Shown: positions 1-9,151, counted from the stretch's first letter. The stretch: DNA of 38,612 nt from Candidatus Iainarchaeum sp. (GCA_017608575.1 JAFCFP010000007.1:1-38612), one strand, 5' to 3'. The notes: generated by a model from the sequence alone, not told the origin. Translations and numbers: made by a program.

Positions 1-353
1 ATTAATTGCAGTATTGTGTCTTCGTCAACTTTAATGTTTTTTGCAACAGCGTATGCTGCTTTCGGGCGAATGTTTTTTAATGCCGGGTCAACGCTTGCCT
101 TTAAACCGCTTTTTTTCAATTTGTATTTTTTTAATCCGTATTCCTTTCCATAATAATAACGCAGTTCGCGTGCAATTCCTTCAACGCTCCACAAATCCGG
201 CCTGTTAGTGTCTTTTATGTCAACTTTTATTTTTTCACTGCATTCTTCCAATTCGCCTTTTGCGAATAACACTGCTTCTTCAAGTTCTTTGCAGTTTAGT
301 TTTTTTCCAACAAGCCTTTCGAGGTCTTTTTTGCTGAATTCAATTGTGGGCAT
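1..353 (-). CDS. pheT: Phenylalanyl-tRNA synthetase beta subunit, N-terminal part (runs off left edge)
   Basis: The reverse strand from the ATG at 351-353 translates without a stop to the window edge, about 117 residues. It begins MPTIEFSKKDLERLVGKK and contains DTNRPDLWSVEGIARELR, the conserved N-terminal signature of archaeal/eukaryotic-type PheT. The protein pairs with PheS to charge tRNA-Phe in the cytoplasm. The start lies 3 bases after the pheS stop, so the two subunits are co-transcribed and probably translationally coupled. It is too interrupted by the window edge to appear as a complete reading frame. The family assignment rests on the motif and on adjacency to pheS. Confidence 0.9.
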   Translation of the reverse strand, partial: MPTIEFSKKDLERLVGKKLNCKELEEAVLFAKGELEECSEKIKVDIKDTNRPDLWSVEGIARELRYYYGKEYGLKKYKLKKSGLKASVDPALKNIRPKAAYAVAKNIKVDEDTILQL

Positions 354-356
354 TTT

Positions 357-1799
357 TCAGTCAACCTCTACAAGTTTTTCTTCCCGCAACCAGTCAAGTT
401 TTTGGGAGAACAATTCCCGCATGTCATCAATTCCGAGTTTGAACATTGCCAGCCTGTCAATTCCAAGCCCCCACGCAATTGCATTGCATTTTATACCCAA
501 AGGTTCAAGCATTTCTGGCCTGAACAAGCCAGCGCCACCGAATTCAATCCATCCAAGTTTTGGGTGTTTTGCTGACAGCTGTACTGAGGGTTCAGTGAAA
601 GGATAGTAATCCGGATAAAATTTCACCTGTTTTGCATGAGCTATTTCTTCAGCGAATTGTTTAAGCATTCCAAGCAAGTGCTTGAAGGAAAGCTCTCCTA
701 CAATGAATCCTTCCAATTGATTGAATTCAATTAAATGGGTTCTGTCAACAGTGTCAGGTCTGTAACAGCGGGCTATTGCAAAGTATTTTCCAGGTACTTC
801 AATGCCTTGCACTAACTGTCTTGCACTGTGCGCTGTGCCGTGTGCTGTTGGCATTAGCCTGCGGGCAATGCTTTCTTGCCATTTGTAACGCCATCCAATA
901 CTTTCAGTGCTGCCACCGAACTCGTGTGCTTCTTTTACTGCTTTGACCTTTTTTTTCCCTGGCAATAACCCTTCTTTTGGGTTTTTTAATTGATATGTAT
1001 TGGTCCAGGTTCTTGCTGGGTGATTTTGTGGTTGGAATAAAACATCAAAGTTGTAGAATTCTTGCACTACAAGTGGTGCGGGCATTTCTTTGAAGCCCAT
1101 TGTTACAAGTTTTTCTCTTATTTGTTCAAGGAATTGTTCATAGGGTTGTTTTTTTCCAATGAATATTTTTTCCACTTCGCCAATGGCAAACTCTCTTTTT
1201 TTTGTTTTAAGCGCAATTGCCAATGCCTTTTTTCCGTTTTCTGTTATTGTTGCAATTGTTTTTTTTGATTTTTTTCTCTCAACGAGGCCTCTTTCAATTA
1301 ATTCATTGAGCAAAAACCCGTCATGTTTTGCTTCATTGAATGCTCTGCGTTCAATCATTTCAATTACTCTTTCTTCCTCTGATTTGTTTCTTTGAAGTCC
1401 TGTTTCCTCTATTTCTCCCTTTCCCGGAAAAACAATCCAGTTCATTCTTTTTGCTCTGCCAATTGCTGCGTTGAATTCTTCCATGCTTAAATTTGCTTTT
1501 TTTCTCACTTCGTCAAGTTTTGCTTTTCCGCCCAGTGCACGGATTGTTTCAACAAGCCTTCTTTCAGGGAGGAGTTTTTTTCCATTGCTTGTCAGAGAAA
1601 ATTCAACCAATTCCTTTACGCTGGTTTCAATTAGGTTTTTTTCCGCAAGCCAGCCGACTGCTCTCCGCGCTGAATCAATCGGCATTCTTGCTTTAACAGC
1701 AAGTTCTTCCAATTCCAATGGCTTGCCTTTGTTTAATGCTTTTAATGCAGATTTTTCAATTTCGCTTAATGATTTTGCAATGTTTAATAATTCACTCAT
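357..1799 (-). CDS. pheS: Phenylalanyl-tRNA synthetase alpha subunit
   Basis: This is the catalytic class II aminoacyl-tRNA synthetase subunit, which attaches phenylalanine to tRNA-Phe as an (alpha-beta)2 enzyme. About 480 residues match the archaeal length. The first ~200 residues are winged-helix-like tRNA-binding modules. The catalytic core then shows HGTAHSARQLVQG, a motif 2 region CYRPDTVDRTHLIEFNQ and motif 3 AWGLGIDRLAMFKLGIDD. I place the start at the ATG at 1797-1799, preceded by GTGGTT as a Shine-Dalgarno-like element; a GTG three codons upstream (1806-1808) is an alternative. It is first of a pheS-pheT operon and diverges from the Nob1 gene across a short AT-rich promoter region. 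Confidence 0.95.
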   Translation of the reverse strand: MSELLNIAKSLSEIEKSALKALNKGKPLELEELAVKARMPIDSARRAVGWLAEKNLIETSVKELVEFSLTSNGKKLLPERRLVETIRALGGKAKLDEVRKKANLSMEEFNAAIGRAKRMNWIVFPGKGEIEETGLQRNKSEEERVIEMIERRAFNEAKHDGFLLNELIERGLVERKKSKKTIATITENGKKALAIALKTKKREFAIGEVEKIFIGKKQPYEQFLEQIREKLVTMGFKEMPAPLVVQEFYNFDVLFQPQNHPARTWTNTYQLKNPKEGLLPGKKKVKAVKEAHEFGGSTESIGWRYKWQESIARRLMPTAHGTAHSARQLVQGIEVPGKYFAIARCYRPDTVDRTHLIEFNQLEGFIVGELSFKHLLGMLKQFAEEIAHAKQVKFYPDYYPFTEPSVQLSAKHPKLGWIEFGGAGLFRPEMLEPLGIKCNAIAWGLGIDRLAMFKLGIDDMRELFSQKLDWLREEKLVEVD

Positions 1800-1880
1800 T
1801 TCAACCACTGCACTGGTTTTAATATAGTTAATAGGGTTATTAATTTTAAGTTATGCAATAATTGTTTTTGGTGTGAGATA

Positions 1881-2390
1881 ATGCTTTTTGTATTGGATGC
1901 TTCAGCTATTGTGAATGACCCGAATTTTTGTTTTGAGCAAAACCATTCATTTATTACTACCCCGGAAGTAATCGCAGAGTTTAAAACAATTGAAACCCGT
2001 GCGCTTGTTGACAATGCATTGCATCATTCCCTTCTTGAAATAAGGTCTCCTTCTATTGATTCGGTTCAAATTGCTTTGGAAAAAATAAGGGAATTGAATT
2101 TTGAAAGGCTTAGCAAGGCCGATGTTTCAATTATTGCTTTGGCGCTTGAATTAAAACGCGATGGAAAAAGGTTCATTGTTCTCACTGATGATTTTTCCAT
2201 TCAAAATTTTTTGGCATTGTTCAAGATTCATTACTCTTCTGTTTTACAGGATGGAATAAAAAACATTATTGCCTTTGAGTGCGTTTGCCAGGGTTGTGGC
2301 AAAAAGTTCAGTGTGGAGGAAAAGAAAAAAAGATGCCCTGACTGCGGAGCACGCATAATTAAGAAAAAAATCAGCAAGGCTGCAAAGTAA
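1881..2390 (+). CDS. nob1: rRNA-maturation endonuclease Nob1 (PIN domain plus zinc ribbon)
   Basis: Nob1 is the PIN-domain nuclease that cuts the 3' end of pre-16S rRNA during small-subunit maturation. The 169-residue protein starts MLFVLDASAIVN, giving the first PIN aspartate. It has a second acidic cluster at LSKADVSIIALA and a third at VLTDDFSIQN. The C-terminus carries a zinc ribbon, CQGCG followed by CPDCG, the hallmark that separates Nob1 from toxin-type PIN proteins. Length and order match archaeal Nob1. It is monocistronic and divergent from pheS, and no antitoxin-like gene is adjacent. Confidence 0.9.
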   Translation: MLFVLDASAIVNDPNFCFEQNHSFITTPEVIAEFKTIETRALVDNALHHSLLEIRSPSIDSVQIALEKIRELNFERLSKADVSIIALALELKRDGKRFIVLTDDFSIQNFLALFKIHYSSVLQDGIKNIIAFECVCQGCGKKFSVEEKKKRCPDCGARIIKKKISKAAK

Positions 2391-2405
2391 GGGATTTTTT
2401 GCCTG

Positions 2406-3203
2406 TCAACCAAGTTTTGAATTTTTTATAATAAATGCTTCAATTTTTCCGCCCAGTGATTTGCGTTTCCAGTAAACTGCTCCAACAAAAACAAGCAGTG
2501 CAAGCAATACAATTGTTTGGGTTTCCTTGTTGGTGTTTTCAACAAAGTCTTTCACCATATAAGCAAGGCTGAAGGAAGGCGCAATTTGTGTCCAATAAGT
2601 GTATTTTATTTTAATTGTATTGGTTGAAATTCCGCCTGGAATTTTGATTACTGGTTTTAGGTTATTAGATATAGTTGCGCCATCAAAAACATCCGAGCGT
2701 TCAACTGTTGCCTGTGCTGGTAGAGTGAATGAAATTGTTGTATTTTTTGGAATAGTGTAAAGTTCTCCTTGCAGGAATTCCTTTAACACCCAGCGGTTTA
2801 ATTCAAAGACAATTGAGCGGCCAGTGCTTTCGTCCAGGTTTTTTCCCATTAAGGGGTTTATTAGTGAGTACCTTATTTCCAAGAATTTTTCATCCATGTT
2901 GAATGTAATCAACCCGCTGCCGGGCTTTATTTCGTCTTTTGTTCCAATGTGAATACGGAACCTTTCATCGAACAAGCTCCATTTGTCCAAGTCTGTTTGC
3001 AGTTCTTCGTATTTCTTTTTGAATTGTTGTAATTGGAATTCGTTTGGAAAACTCAAATAGAATCTTTCAACAATTTCTCCAAAACCGTCTTTGTCTATTT
3101 TGATGTCAATGGTGTGCTGTGTTATTTGGAACACTTGCGCGTTAGCAGGACAGAGAATAAAAAGCAGCAAAAGCAATGGAATTATTTTATTCAAAAAATG
3201 CAA
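2406..3203 (-). CDS. Secreted, membrane-anchored protein of unknown function
   Basis: I do not recognise the family. The 265-residue product has an N-terminal signal peptide (hydrophobic LLLLLFILCPANA, probable cleavage near residue 22). A largely beta-rich extracytoplasmic region of about 190 residues follows, then one C-terminal transmembrane helix (TIVLLALLVFVGAVYW) and a short basic tail. This topology suggests a protein displayed on the outer face of the cell membrane. The start is a TTG at 3201-3203, seven bases after a GGTG Shine-Dalgarno motif (3211-3214). It converges with nob1, with only 15 bases between stops. Confidence 0.7.
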   Translation of the reverse strand: MHFLNKIIPLLLLLFILCPANAQVFQITQHTIDIKIDKDGFGEIVERFYLSFPNEFQLQQFKKKYEELQTDLDKWSLFDERFRIHIGTKDEIKPGSGLITFNMDEKFLEIRYSLINPLMGKNLDESTGRSIVFELNRWVLKEFLQGELYTIPKNTTISFTLPAQATVERSDVFDGATISNNLKPVIKIPGGISTNTIKIKYTYWTQIAPSFSLAYMVKDFVENTNKETQTIVLLALLVFVGAVYWKRKSLGGKIEAFIIKNSKLG

Positions 3204-3256
3204 GGGACAACACCATTATTTTAATTGTTGGTTAACCTTATTATTCTTTTTCTTTG

Positions 3257-3296
3257 TTTTTTGCCGGCTTTGTAGCTGCCAAACGCCAGCAAAAGA
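3257..3296. other. Imperfect hairpin between divergent genes
   Basis: TTGCCGGC (3261-3268) can pair with GCCAGCAA (3285-3292) with one wobble pair. Flanking T and A runs extend the stem to about 12 bp around a 16-base loop. It sits in the 149-base divergent spacer between the secreted-protein gene and the metallo-hydrolase gene. No protein-coding signal is evident there. Function is unknown; it could be an operator or the leader of the minus-strand gene. Confidence 0.35.
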
Positions 3297-3352
3297 AAAA
3301 AAAGAGACAGTGCATTTAAAAAAAGTTCATTGGAACAATTTTATTGATAGGA

Positions 3353-4039
3353 ATGGTTAAACTGCAGTACTTGGCTCACTCTTTTTTCAAGGTTTCATTT
3401 CCAAACTGCAATCTCCTCATTGACCCGTTTATTAATTGCCCTAAAAGAGACAATTTTAACAAGAGATTAATTGAGTGCCCTGTTTCAAGCGAAAAACTAA
3501 AAGACATTGATTTGATTCTTGTCACGCACGAGCACTTTGACCACTTTGACAAACGCACAATAGAAGACATTGCAGAGCGCGAGAACTCCATTGTGGTTGG
3601 ACATGAACAGGTTTTAAGGGAATTGAAAATAAAGGAGCGCCTTAAAAGGCCAATTGATCCTAGGAGCCCGCTTAATTTGTGCGGAGTAAACATTGAACCA
3701 ATTCCAATGCATCACCCTAATTCTTTTTATCCATTGGGTTACTTGCTTGAAGCCAATGGAACTAAATTGTTCCATGCAGGAGACACTGATTTGGTGAATG
3801 TTTTCAGCCGCATTAAAGCCAACATTTTAATGGTGCCAATTGGTGGCACTATTACAATGGATGTGGTTGACGCTGTCCGCGCTGTCAAAACAATGGAGCC
3901 AGACATTGCAATTCCAATGCATTACAATACATTTGAAATAATTAAAGCCTCTCCGCGTGAGTTCCAGGAAAAAATAGAAAAAAGCATTCTAAAAACAAAA
4001 GCGCGTGTTTTGAAGCCCAAACAGAAAATGAAATACTGA
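3353..4039 (+). CDS. Metal-dependent hydrolase, metallo-beta-lactamase fold (UPF0173/UlaG-like)
   Basis: The 228-residue protein is a stand-alone metallo-beta-lactamase domain. It shows THEHFDHFD (the HxHxDH metal motif), then HAGDTDL, where an Asp bridges the metals, and a late HYNTF histidine. The size and the opening MVKLQYLAHSFF match the UPF0173 group, which is related to UlaG lactonases. The substrate cannot be read from sequence. The ATG at 3353 follows GATAG and is preferred over an upstream TTG. A TATA-like run (about 3313-3321) lies ~30 bases upstream, suggesting a very short leader. Confidence 0.8.
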   Translation: MVKLQYLAHSFFKVSFPNCNLLIDPFINCPKRDNFNKRLIECPVSSEKLKDIDLILVTHEHFDHFDKRTIEDIAERENSIVVGHEQVLRELKIKERLKRPIDPRSPLNLCGVNIEPIPMHHPNSFYPLGYLLEANGTKLFHAGDTDLVNVFSRIKANILMVPIGGTITMDVVDAVRAVKTMEPDIAIPMHYNTFEIIKASPREFQEKIEKSILKTKARVLKPKQKMKY

Positions 4040-4164
4040 TAATAGCGGTCAAAATGTTTTTATAAATCGTAATTTCTTGATTCTTTGCTTTAGTTCTTTG
4101 AGTTTCTCTTGGTTGGTTTTGTCTGGCCTTGCAAGAATGTTGTCTTTACTGTCACAATGGAAAA
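4040..4164. other. Intergenic gap with a short coding-like tail
   Basis: On the minus strand (about 4055-4155) a stop-free run encodes a lysine-rich stretch ending KLRFIKTF before TGA. It has no start codon of its own and overlaps the nucleotidyltransferase end in another frame. It may be a remnant of a lost gene or chance. No RNA gene is evident. Confidence 0.25.
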
Positions 4165-4863
4165 TTAACCATAATAGGGCTGTCCATTTTCAATATCTTC
4201 TATTGTGCCAATGTCTTTCCATTCCCCGTTCCATTCAATAAAGCCGACTTTTTCTCCGTTGTTAATTTGGAGCATTATGGAGTCAGTTAACTCGAATTCA
4301 TTGCGAGGGCTTTTTTTTGTTTGTGCAATTGCTTCAAAAATAGTGGGAGTGAACTTGTAAACACCAATGTTGATTAGTTCTGATTCAACAGAATGCAATG
4401 GTTTTTCAATTATTTCTTTAACTAATTTTCCTTCAACCCTGACAACGCCGAATCTTTCATAGTTTTTTACACGTTTCACTGCAAGCACTGAACTGAAACC
4501 AGTTTTTTTCATTAACTGTTTTAAGAGTGCTGTTCCAACAATTACATCTGCATTCATGCACAAAAAGCTTTCTCCATTGCAGTATTCTTTAGTGCTTTCA
4601 ACTGCTTTTGCTGTGCCATTGCTGTTGCTTTGCACCAAATAGCTTATTTTCATTTTTCCAAATCTTGGACCAATTCTTTCAATTATTTTTTCCCCGAAAT
4701 TCCCTATTACAATTCCTGCTTTTTGGATTCCTGCTTTGTCCAGCGATTCAAGAACCCATTCAAGCAATGGCTTTCCATTGAATTCCACTAATGCTTTGGG
4801 TTTTTCTTTTGTCAATTGTTTCATTCTCGTGCCTTTGCCTGCAGCGAGCACTATTGCCTTCAA
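4165..4863 (-). CDS. Sugar-phosphate nucleotidyltransferase (RmlA/GlmU N-domain type)
   Basis: It transfers an NMP to a sugar 1-phosphate to make an NDP-sugar. The 232-residue protein starts KAIVLAAGKGTRM, the nucleotide-binding loop, followed by EKPKALVEFNGKPLL. The metal/substrate Asp is in CMNADVIV, and GEWKDIGTIEDI is the usual C-terminal end of the catalytic domain. There is no left-handed beta-helix acyltransferase domain, so it is a stand-alone pyrophosphorylase. The sugar is undetermined. A TTG start at 4861-4863, five bases after GGTG (4869-4872, overlapping the rnz stop), gives the expected N-terminus. It is the second gene of an operon with rnz and may feed surface glycosylation, which is inference. 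Confidence 0.85.
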   Translation of the reverse strand: MKAIVLAAGKGTRMKQLTKEKPKALVEFNGKPLLEWVLESLDKAGIQKAGIVIGNFGEKIIERIGPRFGKMKISYLVQSNSNGTAKAVESTKEYCNGESFLCMNADVIVGTALLKQLMKKTGFSSVLAVKRVKNYERFGVVRVEGKLVKEIIEKPLHSVESELINIGVYKFTPTIFEAIAQTKKSPRNEFELTDSIMLQINNGEKVGFIEWNGEWKDIGTIEDIENGQPYYG

Positions 4864-4867
4864 CACA

Positions 4868-5782
4868 TCACCTTGGAATGCTTAACTCCATTAATTCCCT
4901 TGAAGCAACTGTTTTTGCAAAAACCTTTTTTGCTTCTTTTTCAAGTTCATTGACATTCCTGTAACGCATTGAAAAATGCGTCAATACAAGTTTTTTTACT
5001 TTTGCCTTTTTTGCTATTTCTGCTGCCTGTTCTGAAGTGCAGTGAAATGTTTCCTTTGCTCTTTTTTCCATTGCTGAAGCAAAAACAGATTCATGCACTA
5101 AAACATCAGCTTCTTTTAAGTATTTGGTGTAATTCTTTACAGGCAAAGTGTCAAGCACAATGCACACTTTTCTGCCCTTTCTGCCCTTTGAATAATCCAT
5201 TACCTGTCTTGGCTTAATGGTTTTTCCTTTCCATTTTATTTTTTTGCCTTGTTGTAACATGGAATAAAGCGGTCCAGGCGGAATGCCAAGGGCTTCTGCT
5301 TTTTTTCGTATGAATTTTCCTTTTTTGTCTTTTTCCTTGAAGCAAAAGCCATAACATTGCATGTTGTGTTTTAATGGAAAAGCATTAATGGAAAAATTAT
5401 TTTCCTTTAAAACAATGCCTTTTTTTAATTCGTGTATTTTTATTTCATATTCGGGTTTGATTAAGGCAATTGCTAGGGCTTTTTGCACCATTTGGTGAAT
5501 TCCACGCGGTCCAAAGATTTTTAAGGGGGAATCTCTTTCAAACATGTTCATTGTTGCAAGCAATCCAGGCAAGCCCAAAAAGTGGTCTGCGTGAAAATGC
5601 GAGAAAAAAATTGAATCAATTTTCATATAACTGACTTTTGCTTTAAGCATTTGCTGTTGTGTATTTTCAGGGCAGTCAAATAAATAGTTTTTTCCATTAA
5701 AATGCAGTACTATTCCAGTCAAATTCCTGTCACGTGTTGGCGCACTGCAGCCAGTACCCAAAAACGTTAGTTTTAATTCCAT
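4868..5782 (-). CDS. rnz: Ribonuclease Z (tRNA 3'-processing endonuclease)
   Basis: RNase Z removes the 3' trailer from pre-tRNAs. The 304-residue protein opens MELKLTFLGTGCSAPTRDRN, which contains the family motif LGTG-AP-R. It has the metallo-beta-lactamase signature FFSHFHADHFLGLPG, the GPRG segment, a later VLDTLP Asp region and LTHFSMRY near the end. Length fits the short (RNase Z-S) form used by archaea. It is the first gene of an operon, with the nucleotidyltransferase starting inside its stop region. Its promoter lies in the 69-base divergent spacer shared with lonB. Confidence 0.95.
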   Translation of the reverse strand: MELKLTFLGTGCSAPTRDRNLTGIVLHFNGKNYLFDCPENTQQQMLKAKVSYMKIDSIFFSHFHADHFLGLPGLLATMNMFERDSPLKIFGPRGIHQMVQKALAIALIKPEYEIKIHELKKGIVLKENNFSINAFPLKHNMQCYGFCFKEKDKKGKFIRKKAEALGIPPGPLYSMLQQGKKIKWKGKTIKPRQVMDYSKGRKGRKVCIVLDTLPVKNYTKYLKEADVLVHESVFASAMEKRAKETFHCTSEQAAEIAKKAKVKKLVLTHFSMRYRNVNELEKEAKKVFAKTVASRELMELSIPR

Positions 5783-5851
5783 TGCAATTCACCTTGCTAA
5801 TTACCTTGCATTAAAGAAATATTTTAATTATGTTGGTATTGCTTTTTTTAT

Positions 5852-7819
5852 ATGCCATCCAAATCAAGCAAAAAGAAAAAAAAAGAAGCGAGACACAACG
5901 CGTTTAAAACAAAAGAATTCGGCTTTAAGTCAACTGCTGAAGTGCCTGTGCCGGAAAAAATAATCGACCAAGTAATTGGCCAGGAAAAAAGCGTTGAGTT
6001 GATTCGCAAGGCAGCCATTCAGAAAAGAAATGTGCTCTTGGTTGGCTTGCCTGGAACAGGCAAATCAATGCTTGCCCAGGCAATGGCGGAAATCCTTCCA
6101 GTGCAACAGTTAGAGGACATTCTTGTTTATCCAAACAATGCTGATCCAAACAATCCAAAAATCCGCACAGTGAAAGCCGGAGAGGGAAAGAAAATAGTGA
6201 ACGAAGCGCGCATTGATGCAATGAAACAGGAAAACAACATGCGCTTGATTTCAATGATTTTACCATTGGCTTTTTTGATGATTTCGTATTTTTTGTGGAT
6301 TTTTGGATTCATTCCGGATGTTGTTTTTGCAGCAACAATTATTGCTGGAATCTTTTTAATGGGCATTTTTGCTCTTGGCACACAAATGCGAAACCGTGAA
6401 TCCAATAAAACGCCAAAGCTTTTAATTGACAATTCCGGCAAAAAGATAGCTCCTTTTATTGAAGCAACTGGTGCTCGCGCTGGAGCATTGCTTGGAGATG
6501 TAAAGCATGATCCCTTACAGTCAGGCGGCTTGGGTACGCCTCCGCACTTGCGAGTTGAACCCGGAATGATTCACAGGGTTAATGGTGGAGTTTTGTTCTT
6601 GGATGAAATTGCTTCGCTGAGTCCAAAAAGCCAGCAGGAATTGCTTACAGCAATGCAGGAAAAAAAGTATGCAATTACTGGCCAGAGTGAAATGTCCTCT
6701 GGTTCAATGGTTCGTACTGAGCCAGTGCCCTGTGATTTTGTGTTTGTTGGTGCAGGAAATTATGAGGACTTGCGTAAAGTGCATCCAGCTCTGCGTTCAA
6801 GGATTCGCGGTTATGGTTATGAAATTTACATGAACTTGGACATGCCTGACACCAAAGAAAACAGGTTGAAACTGGTGCAGTTTGTTGCACAGGAAGTAAA
6901 AAAGGATGGTAAAATTCCGCATTTTGAAATGGATGCAGCGCAGGAAATAGTCCTTGAGGCAAGAAAGCGCGCTCAAAGGAAAAACCGTTTGACTCTCAAA
7001 CTCAGAGACTTGGGTGGTTTGGTTAGAGCAGCTGGGGATATTGCAAAAAAGAAAGGCCATTCGCTTGTGCAAAGACAGGATGTATTGGAGGCAAAAATGT
7101 CTGCTTTGACATTGGAACAGCAAATGATGGCTAAACTTATAGAGCAACGCAAGGACTATGATGTCTTTGTAAACAGGGGTTCCATTGTTGGGAGGGTTAA
7201 TGGCTTGGCTGTTACAGCTGATGGTTCTGCTGGAATGGTTCTGCCGATTGAGGCAGAGATTGCTCCAGCTGCTTCGAGAGCAGAGGGAAAAGTAATTGCA
7301 ACAGGCAAGCTTGGAGAAATTGCCAAAGAGGCGGTTCAAAACGTTTCCGCTTTGATTAAAAAAATAAGCGGAAAAGATATTAGAAAGCATGATTTGCATA
7401 TTCAATTCCTTCAAACCTATGAGGGCGTTGAAGGTGATTCGGCTTCGGTTAGTGTTGCCACTGCTGTAATTTCTGCACTTGAAAAAATTCCAATAAAGCA
7501 ATGCCTTGCAATGACTGGTTCTTTGTCTGTGAGAGGTGAGGTTTTGCCTGTTGGTGGCATTACTGCAAAGGTTGAAGCAGCAATTCAGGCTGGTTTTAAA
7601 GAGGTTATTATTCCAAAGGCTAATTTGCAGGATATCGTTATTTCAAGGGACAAACTGAAAAACATTAAAGTGATTCCGGTTGTTTCTTTGAGTGAAGTAT
7701 TGGACAATGCCTTGGTTAAAGGCAGGAAAACATCAATGCTTATTAAGTCTTTGAAGAAGATTCTTTCAATTGGGTTTCCCTCATTGTTAGAAAAGCACGC
7801 ATTAAAGGCACAGAATTGA
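5852..7819 (+). CDS. lonB: Membrane-anchored ATP-dependent protease LonB
   Basis: Archaeal LonB is a membrane-bound AAA+ serine protease that degrades membrane and misfolded proteins. In the 655 residues, Walker A GLPGTGKS is at 65-72. Two transmembrane helices (about 132-152 and 157-177) are inserted inside the ATPase domain, as in archaeal LonB. The Walker B region reads GGVLFLDEI. The C-terminal protease domain has the Ser/Lys dyad: Ser530 in EGDSAS and Lys573 in GGITAKVEAA, 43 residues apart as in other Lon proteases. The lysine-rich N-terminus is cytoplasmic. It abuts the DUF373 gene tail to tail with no spacer. Confidence 0.95.
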   Translation: MPSKSSKKKKKEARHNAFKTKEFGFKSTAEVPVPEKIIDQVIGQEKSVELIRKAAIQKRNVLLVGLPGTGKSMLAQAMAEILPVQQLEDILVYPNNADPNNPKIRTVKAGEGKKIVNEARIDAMKQENNMRLISMILPLAFLMISYFLWIFGFIPDVVFAATIIAGIFLMGIFALGTQMRNRESNKTPKLLIDNSGKKIAPFIEATGARAGALLGDVKHDPLQSGGLGTPPHLRVEPGMIHRVNGGVLFLDEIASLSPKSQQELLTAMQEKKYAITGQSEMSSGSMVRTEPVPCDFVFVGAGNYEDLRKVHPALRSRIRGYGYEIYMNLDMPDTKENRLKLVQFVAQEVKKDGKIPHFEMDAAQEIVLEARKRAQRKNRLTLKLRDLGGLVRAAGDIAKKKGHSLVQRQDVLEAKMSALTLEQQMMAKLIEQRKDYDVFVNRGSIVGRVNGLAVTADGSAGMVLPIEAEIAPAASRAEGKVIATGKLGEIAKEAVQNVSALIKKISGKDIRKHDLHIQFLQTYEGVEGDSASVSVATAVISALEKIPIKQCLAMTGSLSVRGEVLPVGGITAKVEAAIQAGFKEVIIPKANLQDIVISRDKLKNIKVIPVVSLSEVLDNALVKGRKTSMLIKSLKKILSIGFPSLLEKHALKAQN

Positions 7820-9058
7820 TTACACTGCGAGCACAATGCGTCCTTTTTTTATTTCTATTTCTTTGATGCTGGCTGCTTTTAATTCTTCTTTTTTGTCTTC
7901 TTTTTTGAAGAAAACCCTGTTGGTTTTTCTGCTTATTTTTTGGACTTTTCCCAGCCATTCTCCGTTCTTTGAATACACTGGCAATCCGATGAGTAGTTCG
8001 GTGATTTTGTTTCTTAAATCCATTGATTCTGCAATGCGGAATGAAACCAGTAATACAATGAATGATACAAGTATTGAGGAGAGGAAAAAGTTAAGAGCTC
8101 CTTCCAGTATTACGAGAATGCCTGAGTCAAGAATGAACCAGAACAAAATTGTTGAAACAGCGTAAATGAAGTATCTTTTCAAGCGGTAAGCGCGTTTCAT
8201 TGCAATCATGTCCATTGCTTTTCCTGACACAATTAGCAGTGATGAAAGCACGAACAGTGAAAAGGTTCCCTGCACTGCTTTTATTAGGTTGAATGGAGTT
8301 GGCGGCGCGCTTGAAATGTTGAAATAAAGAGTCATTGGAATGAATACAAATAAAATAATAAAGCTTGCCAGGTAAAGCGGGAAAGAAATTCTTTGAATTG
8401 AAAAAGTGCGCGTTGCTCTTTCAAACTGTTTGTGGAGCCAGGCTTCTATTCCAAGACCTTTGACTATTAGGTATGCTCCAATTACCATTGAAATGCCTTG
8501 CAGGAAAAGCCCCTCCATTTTCAAGTACACGGTTATGGCAAAAAACAACAGGATTATTCCCGGAATGCCGAAAACAATTCTTGCAATGTAGGGATCTCGA
8601 AGAGCTTCCCTTAACGTATAATAAACCGATTCAACTTGTTGTGCTTGTTTTACTATTACCACTTGCTTTGAAATAATTCGGCCGCGGGATTGAATTATTG
8701 GAATTATTTGGTCGTCTTCTGCGCCGTCTGTTATAAGAATAAAGCCTTTTATTTTGTATTTTGCTTCCAGTGCATCCAGTTGCTCGTTTAATTTTTTGTC
8801 TGATTTGAAGCCGTGTTTTCCGTGTCCTGTGATTGTAACAATTTCAATGTTTTCAAATTCGCCTTGAATTTCGTCAAATTTTTTTATTGCTGCAAACAAT
8901 GAGTTTGCATCGCTTTCCTCGGGGTCAGCGAGAATTAACTTGTTTGCTGCTTTAAGGTTTGCGTTTCTTCCAATGATTGGCCCGGAAATCTTTGCTTTTC
9001 TTCCAAGGTCATTGTCTCTGTCAACGCATAAAACAATAACGGTTTCTTTTTTGGCCAT
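7820..9058 (-). CDS. DUF373 family archaeal membrane protein
   Basis: About 412 residues. An N-terminal soluble alpha/beta domain (about 1-155) contains CVDRDNDLGRKAKISGP and FILITDGAEDDQIIP, features of the archaeal DUF373 family. The C-terminal half carries around six or seven hydrophobic segments, and a short basic cytoplasmic tail follows. Function is unknown in the family. The ATG at 9056-9058, preceded by GGCGGTT, is preferred over a TTG four codons earlier. It converges on lonB (adjacent stops) and diverges from the slipin gene, so the three may form a membrane-associated neighbourhood. Confidence 0.85.
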   Translation of the reverse strand: MAKKETVIVLCVDRDNDLGRKAKISGPIIGRNANLKAANKLILADPEESDANSLFAAIKKFDEIQGEFENIEIVTITGHGKHGFKSDKKLNEQLDALEAKYKIKGFILITDGAEDDQIIPIIQSRGRIISKQVVIVKQAQQVESVYYTLREALRDPYIARIVFGIPGIILLFFAITVYLKMEGLFLQGISMVIGAYLIVKGLGIEAWLHKQFERATRTFSIQRISFPLYLASFIILFVFIPMTLYFNISSAPPTPFNLIKAVQGTFSLFVLSSLLIVSGKAMDMIAMKRAYRLKRYFIYAVSTILFWFILDSGILVILEGALNFFLSSILVSFIVLLVSFRIAESMDLRNKITELLIGLPVYSKNGEWLGKVQKISRKTNRVFFKKEDKKEELKAASIKEIEIKKGRIVLAV

Positions 9059-9151
9059 TTTAACCGCCAATTAATAATTAAGCCTTTTTTTTCGTTTTTT
9101 TTGCCATAGTCACCATTAAAATGCTTTGGCAATAAGTAATATATACCAGTT

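Noticed and set aside
1881..2390. VapC-type toxin for the PIN-domain protein
   Set aside because: The C-terminal zinc ribbon and absence of an antitoxin gene indicate Nob1.
3091..3360. 89-codon plus-strand frame with cysteines near 3.1-3.3 kb
   Set aside because: It lies antisense to the signal peptide region of the secreted protein, has a low-complexity composition and no ribosome binding site.
4055..4160. Small lysine-rich gene between the hydrolase and the nucleotidyltransferase
   Set aside because: It has no start codon or ribosome binding site of its own and overlaps the preceding gene in another frame.
6797..7501. 234-codon minus-strand frame inside lonB
   Set aside because: It is a shadow of lonB: no family motif, biased composition and full overlap with conserved protease and ATPase regions.
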